Origin: Bradyrhizobiaceae bacterium | GTDB lineage: Bacteria; Pseudomonadota; Alphaproteobacteria; Rhizobiales; Xanthobacteraceae | Assembly (NCBI GenBank): GCA_947481685.1 | Contig: CANKHA010000011.1 | Coordinates: 1 to 64,000, forward strand | Length of the DNA: 64,000 nucleotides | Direction of reading: 5' to 3' | In this document: positions 1-7,844 of the stretch, one piece after another | Layout: each line of letters opens with the position of its first letter | Position numbering within the stretch: position 1 is the stretch's first letter | Notes under the pieces: generated by a model | What the model saw: only the letters and a program-made list of their open reading frames with translations | The model's database searches: none | Told to the model about the DNA's origin: nothing | Position numbers and translations under genes: made by a program

Positions 1-48
1 ATCAACCGTTCAAGTGTTCCGCAATAACTTTAATGGGTCCTGAGCCTA

Positions 49-522
49 ATGAAGCGCATTACCTACTCCCGGGCCAAGTCCCTGTTGCGTTACGCCCCCT
101 ACACAGGGCGGCTCTACTGGCTCGTACAAAAGGGCCGTTGCGCCGCAGGATCTGAGGCCGGAACGATCTCCGCCCGCGGCGAATATTACGCGCGCAAAGT
201 CCATATCGATGGCCACAAATATTCGGTCGGCCAGATCGCGTGGCTGTTGATGACCCGCCGGCATGCGCTGGGCATCGTCGATTTCAGAAATGACAATCCG
301 CTGGACACCCGGTGGAGCAACCTTGTCCTGACAGACTTTAGCGGGCGGAATCGCCATGCCTCCCTGCGCAAAACGAATAAGACAGGCGTACCCGACGTCC
401 ATTACTGGCGCGGTAAATGGCGCGCACGGATCGCGATAAATGGCGAGAGAAAGTGGCTAGGCTACTTCAATACCAAACAGGCTGGGATGGTGGCCAGACG
501 GCGCGCGACCCCACCCCGTTGA
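49..522 (+). pseudogene. Degenerate HNH/AP2-type homing-endonuclease-like protein, probably non-functional
   Basis: The 157-residue product resembles phage-type HNH endonucleases with an AP2-like DNA-binding tail. It has the N-terminal pattern RYAPYTGRLYW (residues 14-24), the WLLMT segment and the NPLDTRWSNL stretch that follows the HNH core, then an AP2-like GKWRARIAINGERKWLGYF block (about residues 123-141). The usual IDHIN catalytic core reads VDFRN here, so the metal-binding His is missing. The AP2 block stops soon after KQAG in a short Arg/Pro-rich end instead of the usual helix, which suggests 3' truncation. I infer a decayed mobile-type gene; DNA binding could survive without cleavage. 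Confidence 0.6.
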
Positions 523-536
523 TTGAACGAATGCGA

Positions 537-557
537 GGCCGCCCAAGTCGGGCGGCC
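537..557. terminator. GC-rich hairpin between converging genes
   Basis: A perfect 8-bp stem (GGCCGCCC at 537-544, GGGCGGCC at 550-557) with a 5-base loop sits between the converging HNH-like gene and the repeat-protein gene. No strong T-run follows on either strand, so it is only terminator-like. Confidence 0.45.
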
Positions 558-569
558 CCACATTAATGA

Positions 570-855
570 TTAGTGCGACTTGCCGTCTTTGACTTTGTCC
601 TTCTTGTCGTTAGTCATGCCGGAGTCCTTGGTATGTCCCGGCGCATAGCCCGACGCGCCCGTGGTGCCGGAAACCGAACCCTTGTCTTTCATCTGCTGCC
701 CCGGCGCATAACCGGATGCGCCGGGGCTTCCAGTCACGGAACCCTTGTCCTTCATTTGCTGTCCGGGTGCGTTGTTCGACGCTCCCTGCGCATTGGCCAA
801 GGTGGCGCCGGCGGCAAGCCGTGGCGATGACGATCAGGCTCGTTGCAAGTTTCAT
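570..855 (-). pseudogene. Secreted GASGYAPGQQMKDKGSV-repeat protein, frame broken once
   Basis: Reading leftward from the ATG at 855, with AAGGAG six bases upstream, gives the signal-peptide start MKLATSLIVIATA. One base later the frame must shift to continue as AAGATLANAQGASNNAPG, ending in a plausible ANA cleavage site. The mature part has about three imperfect repeats built on GASGYAPGQQMKDKGSV and a Lys/Asp-rich end. A single extra base near 816-817 explains the break; it may be a real mutation or a sequencing indel. An EcfG-type promoter (890-915) precedes it, so I infer a periplasmic, intrinsically disordered stress protein of unknown function. Repaired, the protein would be about 94 residues. 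Confidence 0.6.
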
Positions 856-889
856 TTTCAACTCCTTGTATGTGATGACCCCGGAGTCC

Positions 890-915
890 AACGGATCAAC
901 GCATGACATCGTTCC
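890..915 (-). promoter_or_regulatory. EcfG-type general stress promoter
   Basis: On the minus strand GGAAC (915-911) and CGTT (893-890) are separated by 17 bases, matching the alphaproteobacterial EcfG consensus GGAAC-N16/17-CGTT. The start codon at 855 lies about 30 bases beyond the expected transcription start. Confidence 0.6.
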
Positions 916-1069
916 GATAGAAACGTTGACCCAGATGCGTTCGCGTTCATCCGTCGTTCATGTGCGTGAACGGCCAAACGGAAACCGTCCCCGCTTTTCG
1001 CACGCGCATTAACGCCGCCCTCATCTCCCGTCGCTACAAACGCGCAGACGCTAAACAGCGTTGCGTTGT

Positions 1070-1146
1070 TCCTCGGTAGCTCAGTTGGTAGAGTGGACGG
1101 CTGTTAACCGTCAGGTCGGTGGTTCGAACCCACTCCCGAGGAGCCA
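1070..1146 (+). tRNA. tRNA-Asn (anticodon GTT)
   Basis: A full cloverleaf is visible. The acceptor arms TCCTCGG (1070-1076) and CCGAGGA (1136-1142) pair completely, a D-arm with AGTTGGTAGA is present, the anticodon loop CTGTTAA carries GTT, and the T-loop reads TTCGAAC. The discriminator is G and CCA is encoded. The gene stands alone between two accessory genes. Confidence 0.97.
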
Positions 1147-1190
1147 ACTTCCACATCTGCTTCACTCTAAACAATGCACAGCGTGATTTT

Positions 1191-1221
1191 AAAAAAAGCC
1201 GCCCTGTTGTTACAGGGCGGC
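1191..1221 (-). terminator. Rho-independent terminator of the beta-helix gene
   Basis: A perfect 10-bp stem (GCCGCCCTGT at 1198-1207, ACAGGGCGGC at 1212-1221) with a 4-base loop is followed on the minus strand by seven Ts (1197-1191). It ends the leftward transcript of the beta-helix gene. Confidence 0.9.
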
Positions 1222-1244
1222 TGAGCATTGTGCGAAGATGAAGA

Positions 1245-2388
1245 TTACGGCCGCGCCTGTGGCTTCTTCCCGCTGGAAGCAGCCGACTTGGCAGTGGAAT
1301 CTTCCGCCGCCATGGTCGACTGAGCACCACCAGACGCGGGCGCGCTCGTCTGACCAGGCACTTTCACGACGGCCGGGTTATCCAAGCACTTGTTGCTCTT
1401 CAACTTCAGCTTCACGGAACCCGCCGGATCGATCAAATCGACGAAACCGCCCTCTGGTTCATTGGCCGAATCGTATCCTGCGCCGCAGATGTTGTTGTTC
1501 TTCACGTCGGTCTGATTGTCGGTAATGGAAATACCGATCTGATAAGGACCCTCACCGTTTCCGCTGGTGTTAAGGACGGCATAGTTCAGGATATCGTTCT
1601 CTGAGATGATGTTCTTTTGCGCAATTGCCGGCGCGACCTCGCAACCAGCGGTGAAGTTAAGGAGGTAGATACCTACATCGTTTCCGACCAGGCGGTTGCC
1701 ATCAAGGATGGTATTTTTCTGGAACGGCAGGCTGAAGCACGGACCACCAAGAATGTTGAGGCCTGCCGAAGCTGCTTCCAGCGGGCCCGTATAGACGTGT
1801 CCACCAATGGTGTTGCCGACAATAGCGACAAAGCTCAAGCCAATCGTCACGATCCCGTTCTGGGCAATCTGGTCCGTCGGTCCCTTGCCGGTGATCTGAT
1901 TGGCTATAATCCTGATGGGCGCTGATGACGTACCAGAACAATTTGCACCGCGCAGGTCGATGCCGCTCTTCTGGTAGTTATAGATGGTGTTGCCGCGAAT
2001 GAGGCCGCCCGAGGCTTGCGGAGAATCCACTGCGCACCCGATGCCGTAGCCGAAGTTGCCGCCCGCGAAAGGCACCTGCCCGATGTCGTGGATGACGCTT
2101 TCGACAACGTTGACTTTCCGCACCATTCATCAGGACGCCATAGTAGCGCGCGCCGAAAATATTCGTGCCGTTTCTAACGGCGCCCGTCTGCCCAGGGCTG
2201 TAATACACGCCGATGTCGCAGCCGGTTGCATCCACGACCTGACCATCAACGGTTCCGGGGTCGATCAGCGCAGCCGTGAGATCAATGCTATCCCGCATAT
2301 AGCCGGTTGCCGTACAGGCGGCGTTCGCCGTCCCGAAGGCCATCGCAACAAAAAAGCCGGCGAGCGCGCCGGTCCACAACTTTGACAT
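1245..2388 (-). pseudogene. Secreted right-handed beta-helix protein, split by a frameshift
   Basis: The 5' part starts at the ATG at 2388 (GGGAG upstream) with signal peptide MSKLWTGALAGFFVAMAFG and a TANA cleavage region, and continues to GARYYGVLMNG. The remainder lies in another frame from about 2125, beginning VRKVNVVESVIHDIGQ, and runs 290 residues to 1245. Restoring one base near 2125 gives a single protein of about 380 residues with the short Asn/Gly/Ile strands typical of parallel beta-helix (NosD/pectate-lyase-like) proteins, such as IRGNTIYNYQKSGIDL and IVGNTIGGH. No catalytic residues can be assigned. The C-terminus is Ala/Ser/Lys-rich. Probably exported; the substrate, perhaps a polysaccharide, is unknown. 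The break could be a sequencing error. Confidence 0.7.
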
Positions 2389-2748
2389 GTTACCGTCTCC
2401 CTACGTCGCACATCTTGCGCATGTGCCTGTGACAACTCGAGGAGATGCTATGGAGGCGACAATCAAGTCACTGACGAAAATTGCGTTGGACTTCCAAAGT
2501 TGCTTCAAAAACGATCTGTTTTTTCACAGAGTAAACAGCGGCAGGCAATTTTCGCCTTAAAAAGGCAATTTTCGTAGCCTGATGCTGTGCGAGAACAAAT
2601 TGAGTTGAGCGCTGCTGCAGCACGCTCTGTTTGTTTGTACGGCAAATGCGTAGGCGGAAACTTTCACCGCATAAGCAATTTTTGTAGCCCTGAGTTGTGT
2701 TTGAACACTTTTAAGTGAGAACGCACGGCGATATCCCCGCGCCCTGGA
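2389..2748. other. Intergenic region, AT-richer, with a diverged direct repeat
   Basis: No gene was found. The stretch carries the upstream region of the beta-helix gene and the 3' flank of the AraC-type gene. The two copies of a diverged repeat of about 50 bases (2562-2612 and 2673-2723) are its only clear structure. Confidence 0.6.
2562..2723 (+). repeat. Diverged direct repeat, two copies of about 50 bases
   Basis: Copy 1 (2562-2612) and copy 2 (2673-2723) share the order GCAATTTT-GTAGCC, TGA, TGTG, GAACA, TTGAG/TAAGTGAG. By eye about two thirds of positions match. An extra GGCAATTTTCG also occurs just before copy 1 (near 2543). The function is unknown; regulator half-sites or remnants of a small element are possible. 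Confidence 0.45.
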
Positions 2749-3657
2749 TCAATCGCCGCGCAGCGCGCGAAATTCCGAGGGCGTCAAGTTGGTAAACTTG
2801 CGAAACGCTCGGGTGAGTTGCAGCGGATCGTTGAAGCCCACCGCGCGCGCAACATCCTCGACCTTGGTGGTTTGGTTGCGCAAAAGCTCCTTTGCGACTT
2901 TGACCCGCTCCATCAGCACATACTGATAGGGTGTCACGCCGACCGTATCCCGGAACGCCCGAATGAGATGGAACCGGCTCGTGCCAGTCAGCTCTGCAAG
3001 TTCAACGATTGTTATGGGAGCGCTGATGTTGCTGCTGATGTAATCCCGAATCCGCGCAAGCTGCACCGGTGTCAGCCCGCCGGCATTGCGGGGCCGGCCT
3101 CCCGACGGGTGCAATTTGTACAGTTCCTGCAGCAGCAGAAGGCCTATCGTTTCGAGATAAGCGACGTCATCGCAATCATGGTCTTTGATGGCATCCTTGT
3201 ATTTCAACATGGTTGTAGTCAGCTGCGCGTCTTGAAAGTGCAAGCTTGGCGCAACCGTAGCGATATCGCAGGTGGCAAAATCGCTTACCTGCGGATCAAA
3301 ATAGACATTCAGATAAGATGAGCGGCGGCTTGGATACTTCGCCCATACTTCCAGCAGCGCGCCTGGGGGAGCAAAGGTCAGCCGGCCCCTGACGTCTTTC
3401 AGCGTCGAGCGCTTGCCATCAAGCAAAGTCTCGCCATCCATTTTAACGACGTTTAGCAAGGAAAGGACAGCTTCGCCCTGGTGCCGGAAGCGCACTTGCC
3501 GCTCGCCCACCACGCGGATCAGTTCCACGCGGAAGCCCGGGGCAGTTGCTTCACGCCAGGAATCGCCAGGCAAGACATGAGGACTGATGGTTGTTTGTAT
3601 TGTCGTCACTCCCGGTAACTGACCTGGACGTTCTATCAGACAAAACCAATGACACAC
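2749..3657 (-). CDS. AraC-family transcriptional regulator
   Basis: The 302-residue protein has a variable N-terminal sensor half (about 1-190) and a C-terminal AraC/XylS DNA-binding domain (about 198-300). The two helix-turn-helix units are at 207-230 (ELAELTGTSRFHLIRAFRD) and 255-280 (VEDVARAVGFNDPLQLTRAF), followed by the family end motif TPSEFRALR. The N-terminal half lacks an obvious cupin signature, so the ligand is unknown. The listed start is GTG; an internal GTG 15 codons later is an alternative. The gene stands alone beside the beta-helix gene, which it might control, but no site proves that. Confidence 0.85.
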   Translation of the reverse strand: MCHWFCLIERPGQLPGVTTIQTTISPHVLPGDSWREATAPGFRVELIRVVGERQVRFRHQGEAVLSLLNVVKMDGETLLDGKRSTLKDVRGRLTFAPPGALLEVWAKYPSRRSSYLNVYFDPQVSDFATCDIATVAPSLHFQDAQLTTTMLKYKDAIKDHDCDDVAYLETIGLLLLQELYKLHPSGGRPRNAGGLTPVQLARIRDYISSNISAPITIVELAELTGTSRFHLIRAFRDTVGVTPYQYVLMERVKVAKELLRNQTTKVEDVARAVGFNDPLQLTRAFRKFTNLTPSEFRALRGD

Positions 3658-4537
3658 GGAAACCCGCTAAATTTGGTTAGCGGGACGAATGGAGCCTTCC
3701 AAAGGTATCGCGCCTAATGTTGAAAGACCGTGAGAAGGCGATCGGATAATACGCCTATCGTGCTTTGTTTGATAGAATCCCCCCCCCCCTGTCGGCTGTT
3801 TCTTTTTGTTGGACGCGAAGCTGTATTTGGAAGGCGACGTGCCACAAATTGTCAGTCGTTAAATGCGTGTGAGCAAAATGCCGTCGTTCGGCAAAGTGAA
3901 GAACGGCTCCAAATAAGGTCACCCCGCCTGCTCTGTCGTTGATAAGACACACAACCAATGCACGCATTGGATTCCGCCGTGGATGACTCAGATAGCGCGC
4001 TGTGCGCACAGCATATCCTCGGCCTCGCGGACGCCGCGCCTTTGGCCCCGTATTCCAAAGCTCGACAATTTCCCACGCGCGAGCCGCTCCCTCTCCTCCC
4101 GCTGCTTGTCGCTGAGCTCCCTCACCCTACACCACTTGTTCCTGTTATGTTCTTATAATCGCGCTACGAAACCGAAAGAAAGACCATTACGATTTGCGTC
4201 CAATTACGGGAGTACCGGCGCGCAGTCTTTCGGGCGGTTTTGAGGCGGGCCGAATATAAAGTCGGACCGAATCCGGTAACCTTATGCAAGAGTTAGAGCC
4301 TGTTGGGGTTGCGACTTTGGGGTGGCTCATTTAACCCTTTGGCAAGGGCGTCCACCTAGGTTGATCGACTGTGCCGCTGGGACGCGGCCGGTTCGTTTGT
4401 AGAGGGGATTAAGCCGTTTCGGTCGTCTGTCGCCGTTCTCGCCCGCAACGGTGAAACGGCCTGCGCACCGTCCGACCTTCCCCTGCTCTCACGGACCAGT
4501 ACAAACAGGGATTGGCGCCTTCACGGGCGCTTGCGGA
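3658..4537. other. Long region without a convincing gene
   Basis: About 880 bases hold only short overlapping frames with no recognisable start signal or domain. Visible features are a perfect palindrome beside the AraC start (3663-3684), a run of eleven Cs (3779-3789) and a single ACCTAGG box (4354-4360) upstream of dacF. It may hold a decayed gene, a small RNA or long promoters. Confidence 0.5.
3663..3684. promoter_or_regulatory. Perfect palindrome next to the AraC-type start
   Basis: CCCGCTAA (3663-3670) and TTAGCGGG (3677-3684) form a perfect 8-bp inverted repeat with a 6-base spacer, five bases upstream of the regulator's start. It could be an operator or an mRNA leader hairpin. No T-run follows on the plus side. 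Confidence 0.4.
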
Positions 4538-6208
4538 ATGGGACAGGGGATGATGCAGAAAAAGGCTGGCAAAGCCGGTTACGGGCTTCGTTGGGGCGTT
4601 TTCAGTCTGATCACCGCTTTCGCCGTGATGTCGGTTTGCACCGACCCGGCCGAGGCGCGCGCCAAGCGCAAGCGCAGCGGGAAGGCCGCAGCGTCTGCTC
4701 CTTACGTGCCGCCCTACTCTGACATCGTTGTCGATGTGAACTCCGGCGCCGTGCTGCGCGCGACCAACGCCGATGCGCCGCGCCATCCCGCTTCGCTGAC
4801 GAAAATCATGACCCTCTACCTGCTGTTCGAGCAGCTGGAAGCGGGCAAGCTTTCGCTCAATTCCCAATTGCCGGTCACCGCGCATGCCGCGGCCGCGGCC
4901 CCGTCGAAACTCGGCCTCAAGCCGGGTTCGACCATCGCCGTTGAGGACGCCATCAAGGCGACCGTCACCAAGTCGGCCAACGACGTCGCTGTGGTGATAG
5001 CGGAAGCCGTCGGCGGCGACGAACAGAGCTTCGGCACCATGATGACCGCCAAGGCGCGTGCCCTGGGCATGCAGAACACCGTCTACAAGAATGCGTCGGG
5101 CCTGCCCAATGACGCGCAGATCACCACCGCGCGCGATCAGGCGCTGCTGGGCCGCGCCATTCAGGACCGCTTCCCGAAATATTACGCTTATTTCTCGACT
5201 ACCCGCTTCTCGTTCCGCGGCGCGATCATCGCCGGTCACAACCGCCTCCTCGGCAAGGTCGAGGGCGTCGATGGCATCAAGACCGGTTACACCGATGCCT
5301 CCGGCTACAATCTCGTGACCTCGCTTCGGCGCTCCGGCCGTCATGTGGTCGGCGTTGTGCTTGGCGGCCGCAGCGCCAGTTCGCGTGACGACAAGATGCG
5401 CTCACTGGTCAGCGAGACAATCCAGGTCGCCGCCGCCAAGCGCACCGCGCCGTTGCTGGCGGAAGCCTCCGCGCCGTTGAAGAAATCGGTCGTACAACGG
5501 ATCGCGGCAGCCGTCGTGACGCCTGCCCGTGCGGAGATTGCACCGGCAGCGCCCGCTCCCATGCCGCCCACGGTGTCTGTTGTTGCAGCGCCTGCACCGA
5601 TGCCAGCCGCGCCTGCTGTTGTCGCAGCGCCGCTCGATACGACACCGCCTTCGGTCAGGCCGGGGTCTGAGGCCCCGCTTGCGCCGATCGCCGTGAGGAC
5701 TGTCGCGGTGAAGCCGGGCGCGCAAAGCCAGAGCGTGGCTTTTGGAACAGCCGCTCTTGCACCGGCGTCAACGGCCAGTGTCCCCGCCAAGGGCCCGCAA
5801 CTCGCTTTCGCCGAACCCGTAAACGATGGGAGCCATCGACAGCCTGGCGTGCTTGGCGTCCTGAACATGAAAGTCGCTTCGGCGACGCCGGCACCCGTTG
5901 TTTCGCATCCGGTCTCCGCCGCTGTGGAACCTCCGCCTGAATTGCTGCGCCCTTCCGCTGTTCGTTCCGGCTGGATGATCCAGATCGGCGCCTTCGACAA
6001 GGAAGACGAAGCCAGGACACGTCTCAGCACCGCGCTGACCCGCGCGAAGTCGGTACTCGGCAGCGCCAATGGCTTTACCGAACGCGTCGCGAAAGGCGAC
6101 AAGACCCTCTACCGCGCCCGGTTTACCGGGCTCGAAAAGGACCAGGCCGAGGCAGCCTGTCAGTATCTCAAGAAGAACGATATCGCCTGCATGGCCCTCA
6201 AGAACTAA
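4538..6208 (+). CDS. dacF: D-alanyl-D-alanine carboxypeptidase (PBP5/6 family) with C-terminal SPOR domain
   Basis: Serine peptidase of family S11 that trims the terminal D-Ala of peptidoglycan in the periplasm. The hydrophobic segment WGVFSLITAFAVMSVC near the start is a signal peptide. All three penicillin-binding motifs are present: SLTK (S86, K89 from this start), SAN (146-148) and KTG (248-250). A long Ala/Pro-rich linker of roughly 150 residues follows. The last 80 residues (SGWMIQIGAFDKEDEARTRL onward) form a SPOR domain, which binds denuded glycan at the septum, so a role in division is likely. In-frame ATGs at 4451, 4550 and 4553 are alternatives; AGGGG before 4553 could favour that one. 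Confidence 0.92.
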   Translation: MGQGMMQKKAGKAGYGLRWGVFSLITAFAVMSVCTDPAEARAKRKRSGKAAASAPYVPPYSDIVVDVNSGAVLRATNADAPRHPASLTKIMTLYLLFEQLEAGKLSLNSQLPVTAHAAAAAPSKLGLKPGSTIAVEDAIKATVTKSANDVAVVIAEAVGGDEQSFGTMMTAKARALGMQNTVYKNASGLPNDAQITTARDQALLGRAIQDRFPKYYAYFSTTRFSFRGAIIAGHNRLLGKVEGVDGIKTGYTDASGYNLVTSLRRSGRHVVGVVLGGRSASSRDDKMRSLVSETIQVAAAKRTAPLLAEASAPLKKSVVQRIAAAVVTPARAEIAPAAPAPMPPTVSVVAAPAPMPAAPAVVAAPLDTTPPSVRPGSEAPLAPIAVRTVAVKPGAQSQSVAFGTAALAPASTASVPAKGPQLAFAEPVNDGSHRQPGVLGVLNMKVASATPAPVVSHPVSAAVEPPPELLRPSAVRSGWMIQIGAFDKEDEARTRLSTALTRAKSVLGSANGFTERVAKGDKTLYRARFTGLEKDQAEAACQYLKKNDIACMALKN

Positions 6209-6210
6209 AC

Positions 6211-6250
6211 GCGCATGATCCGGCGAAAGGCCTCGCCACAAGGATCGCGC
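6211..6250 (+). repeat. Dispersed nested palindrome, degenerate copy E
   Basis: Three bases after the dacF stop, GCGCATGATCCGGCGAA starts like the other copies of this family and ends in GGATCGCGC. Inner arms GGCGA and TCGCC pair. The rest is eroded. It could also act as a terminator of dacF. Confidence 0.5.
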
Positions 6251-6318
6251 ACCGGATAACAAGACCAGGCGTCAAACGAGGACAGGAAAACCGCTCGCTG
6301 TAATGTTGTGTTTGGAGT

Positions 6319-7023
6319 TCAGCGATGACGGCGAAGCAGAATGTCCTTGGCCTCGTTCACACGGGCGGCGAGGTACGTCGATCCCCCCTGGTCGGGATGA
6401 AGTTTCTTCATAAGCGAGCGATGGGCCTGCCCGATTTGCTCGGGGGTCGCTCCCGCTTGCAGGCCAAGGATCTGATAAGCCTCCTCTGGCGTCATTTTCC
6501 CGGACCGCGTCGGCATGCCCTGCCCCGCTGCCGCATCGCCATCCGCGCGCTCACGCCAGCCGGGCTCCCGGCGGTCAAGATAAGCCATTAGCAGCGCGCT
6601 GCTCTCCTCGTCGATGCCGGAGAGCAGGCCAGTCAACGTGGCCACGTCCAGCGCCTCGAGCGTCACGCCTTCATATTGCCCCGCAAGGATACGGCCGCGC
6701 ATCGCTCCGCTGTCGTGATCGAGTTCCATTTCCACGAAAGCCGAGCGCACACGCGACATCTGCTGGGGCGTCTTGCTGGTGCGACGGCCGAAACCAGCAG
6801 CCCCAAAAGGCCCCCAGCCCAGCATTCCAAGGCCGAAAAAACCAAGCGGCAGCGCGACTGCAAGTTCGCCCCGTGCCCCCAGGAAGACCGCAAGCACGAG
6901 CGCACCAATGCCCCCGATGGGACGCACAACACGGACAAGCTTGCGGGTATCCGCCTTGGCGAAGACGTTGGCGGCCCACAGCAGCAGCAACAGTGCCGCC
7001 GCACCAAGAATGAGTGTTGGCAT
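6319..7023 (-). CDS. Membrane-anchored DnaJ-domain protein
   Basis: A 234-residue protein with an N-terminal hydrophobic segment (LILGAAALLLLLWAANVFA, residues 3-21) and a second one at about 36-72, then a cytoplasmic part ending in a J domain (about 178-234). The J domain keeps the HPD tripeptide in KKLHPDQGGS, needed to stimulate the ATPase of a DnaK-type chaperone. The layout recalls TIM14/Pam18-like J proteins. Its start lies three bases downstream of the stop of the VWA gene, so the two are probably one operon. The client is unknown. Confidence 0.8.
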   Translation of the reverse strand: MPTLILGAAALLLLLWAANVFAKADTRKLVRVVRPIGGIGALVLAVFLGARGELAVALPLGFFGLGMLGWGPFGAAGFGRRTSKTPQQMSRVRSAFVEMELDHDSGAMRGRILAGQYEGVTLEALDVATLTGLLSGIDEESSALLMAYLDRREPGWRERADGDAAAGQGMPTRSGKMTPEEAYQILGLQAGATPEQIGQAHRSLMKKLHPDQGGSTYLAARVNEAKDILLRRHR

Positions 7024-7026
7024 TCG

Positions 7027-7761
7027 CTATCTCAATTGCTGCAGCAGTTTTTGCGTGGCGCCGGACTTGCGTGACGCATCCGACAGCGCCTTGAGACCAC
7101 CCGCGGCATAGGCCGCAACCGCACGCAGGAGTTCCGCCAGTTCCTGCGCCGCACCAGGTGCAAAGCGGCAATAGGCACCACGCGTGAGCCGCGCGATCTC
7201 GCGGAAGGCGGGCTCTGCAATGCCATCGTCGCCCTCCTGGAACATGAATACCGGCACTCCAAGCAGCGCGAGCTCACCCGCAGCCTTGCAGAGATCGTCG
7301 ACCGACTCTTCCATGGCATCACCGACGAAGACCAGCGCCTGGACCTTGGCCTTCTCGGTTTCGCGACGCGTATGGCAGAGCGTTTTCTCGATCTGCGTGT
7401 GGCCACCCTGGCAGTCGATGCCTTCCATCAAGCCGGCGAGCTTCTCCGGTTGCGATACCCAGCCGGAGGCCCGGCATTCGTTGAAACCCCGGTAATAGAC
7501 CAGCTGAATATCAAGTCCGCCGATGCTGGCAGCTTCCTTGAACATGTCCGCTTGCAGACGCCGCGCCGTATTCCACGTCGGCTGACGGCTCATGGTTGCA
7601 TCGAGCGCGAAGACCAGCCGGCCGCGCTGCCCGGACGGGTTGCGTGGCGCGAGCGACTTGACCTGCTGGAGAAAGGCATCGATTTCGCCACGCGCCGACG
7701 TTGTCGCGGGCGTTCGACCTTGTTTCATTTCAGTGGGTGGAAGCGGACGATCTTTGCTCAT
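7027..7761 (-). CDS. VWA-like domain protein
   Basis: The protein of about 244 residues has a von Willebrand A-like fold. An N-terminal strand FALDATMSRQPTW resembles a MIDAS motif (D-x-T-x-S, where D-x-S-x-S is usual), followed by IQLVYYRGF and a second acidic strand ALVFVGDAMEESVDD. I chose the ATG at 7761 (MSKDRPLPP). An ATG at 7789 is an alternative; longer readings would overlap the mipZ 3' end. It precedes the DnaJ-type gene in the same direction, suggesting that the two act together. The function is not established. Confidence 0.7.
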   Translation of the reverse strand: MSKDRPLPPTEMKQGRTPATTSARGEIDAFLQQVKSLAPRNPSGQRGRLVFALDATMSRQPTWNTARRLQADMFKEAASIGGLDIQLVYYRGFNECRASGWVSQPEKLAGLMEGIDCQGGHTQIEKTLCHTRRETEKAKVQALVFVGDAMEESVDDLCKAAGELALLGVPVFMFQEGDDGIAEPAFREIARLTRGAYCRFAPGAAQELAELLRAVAAYAAGGLKALSDASRKSGATQKLLQQLR

Positions 7762-7844
7762 CGGAGACCCAGGGAGGAGATTCCCCATGCCTCTAACTTG
7801 GCGACCGAATGAAGCGGAAGCAATGGGCGGAGGGCGTGACCGAC

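Noticed and set aside
1070-1146. tRNA-Asn as an attachment site for an integrated element
   Set aside because: No integrase and no second copy of the tRNA 3' end were seen in the window.
2562-2723. CRISPR-like repeat
   Set aside because: Only two copies, poorly matched, with no cas genes and no regular spacing.
3730-4243. Several short frames between the AraC gene and dacF
   Set aside because: None has a ribosome binding site, domain or sensible composition, and they overlap on both strands.
4409-5344. A 311-codon minus-strand frame opposite dacF
   Set aside because: The penicillin-binding motifs on the plus strand prove the coding strand; the antisense product is Gly/Arg/Asp-rich without a family.
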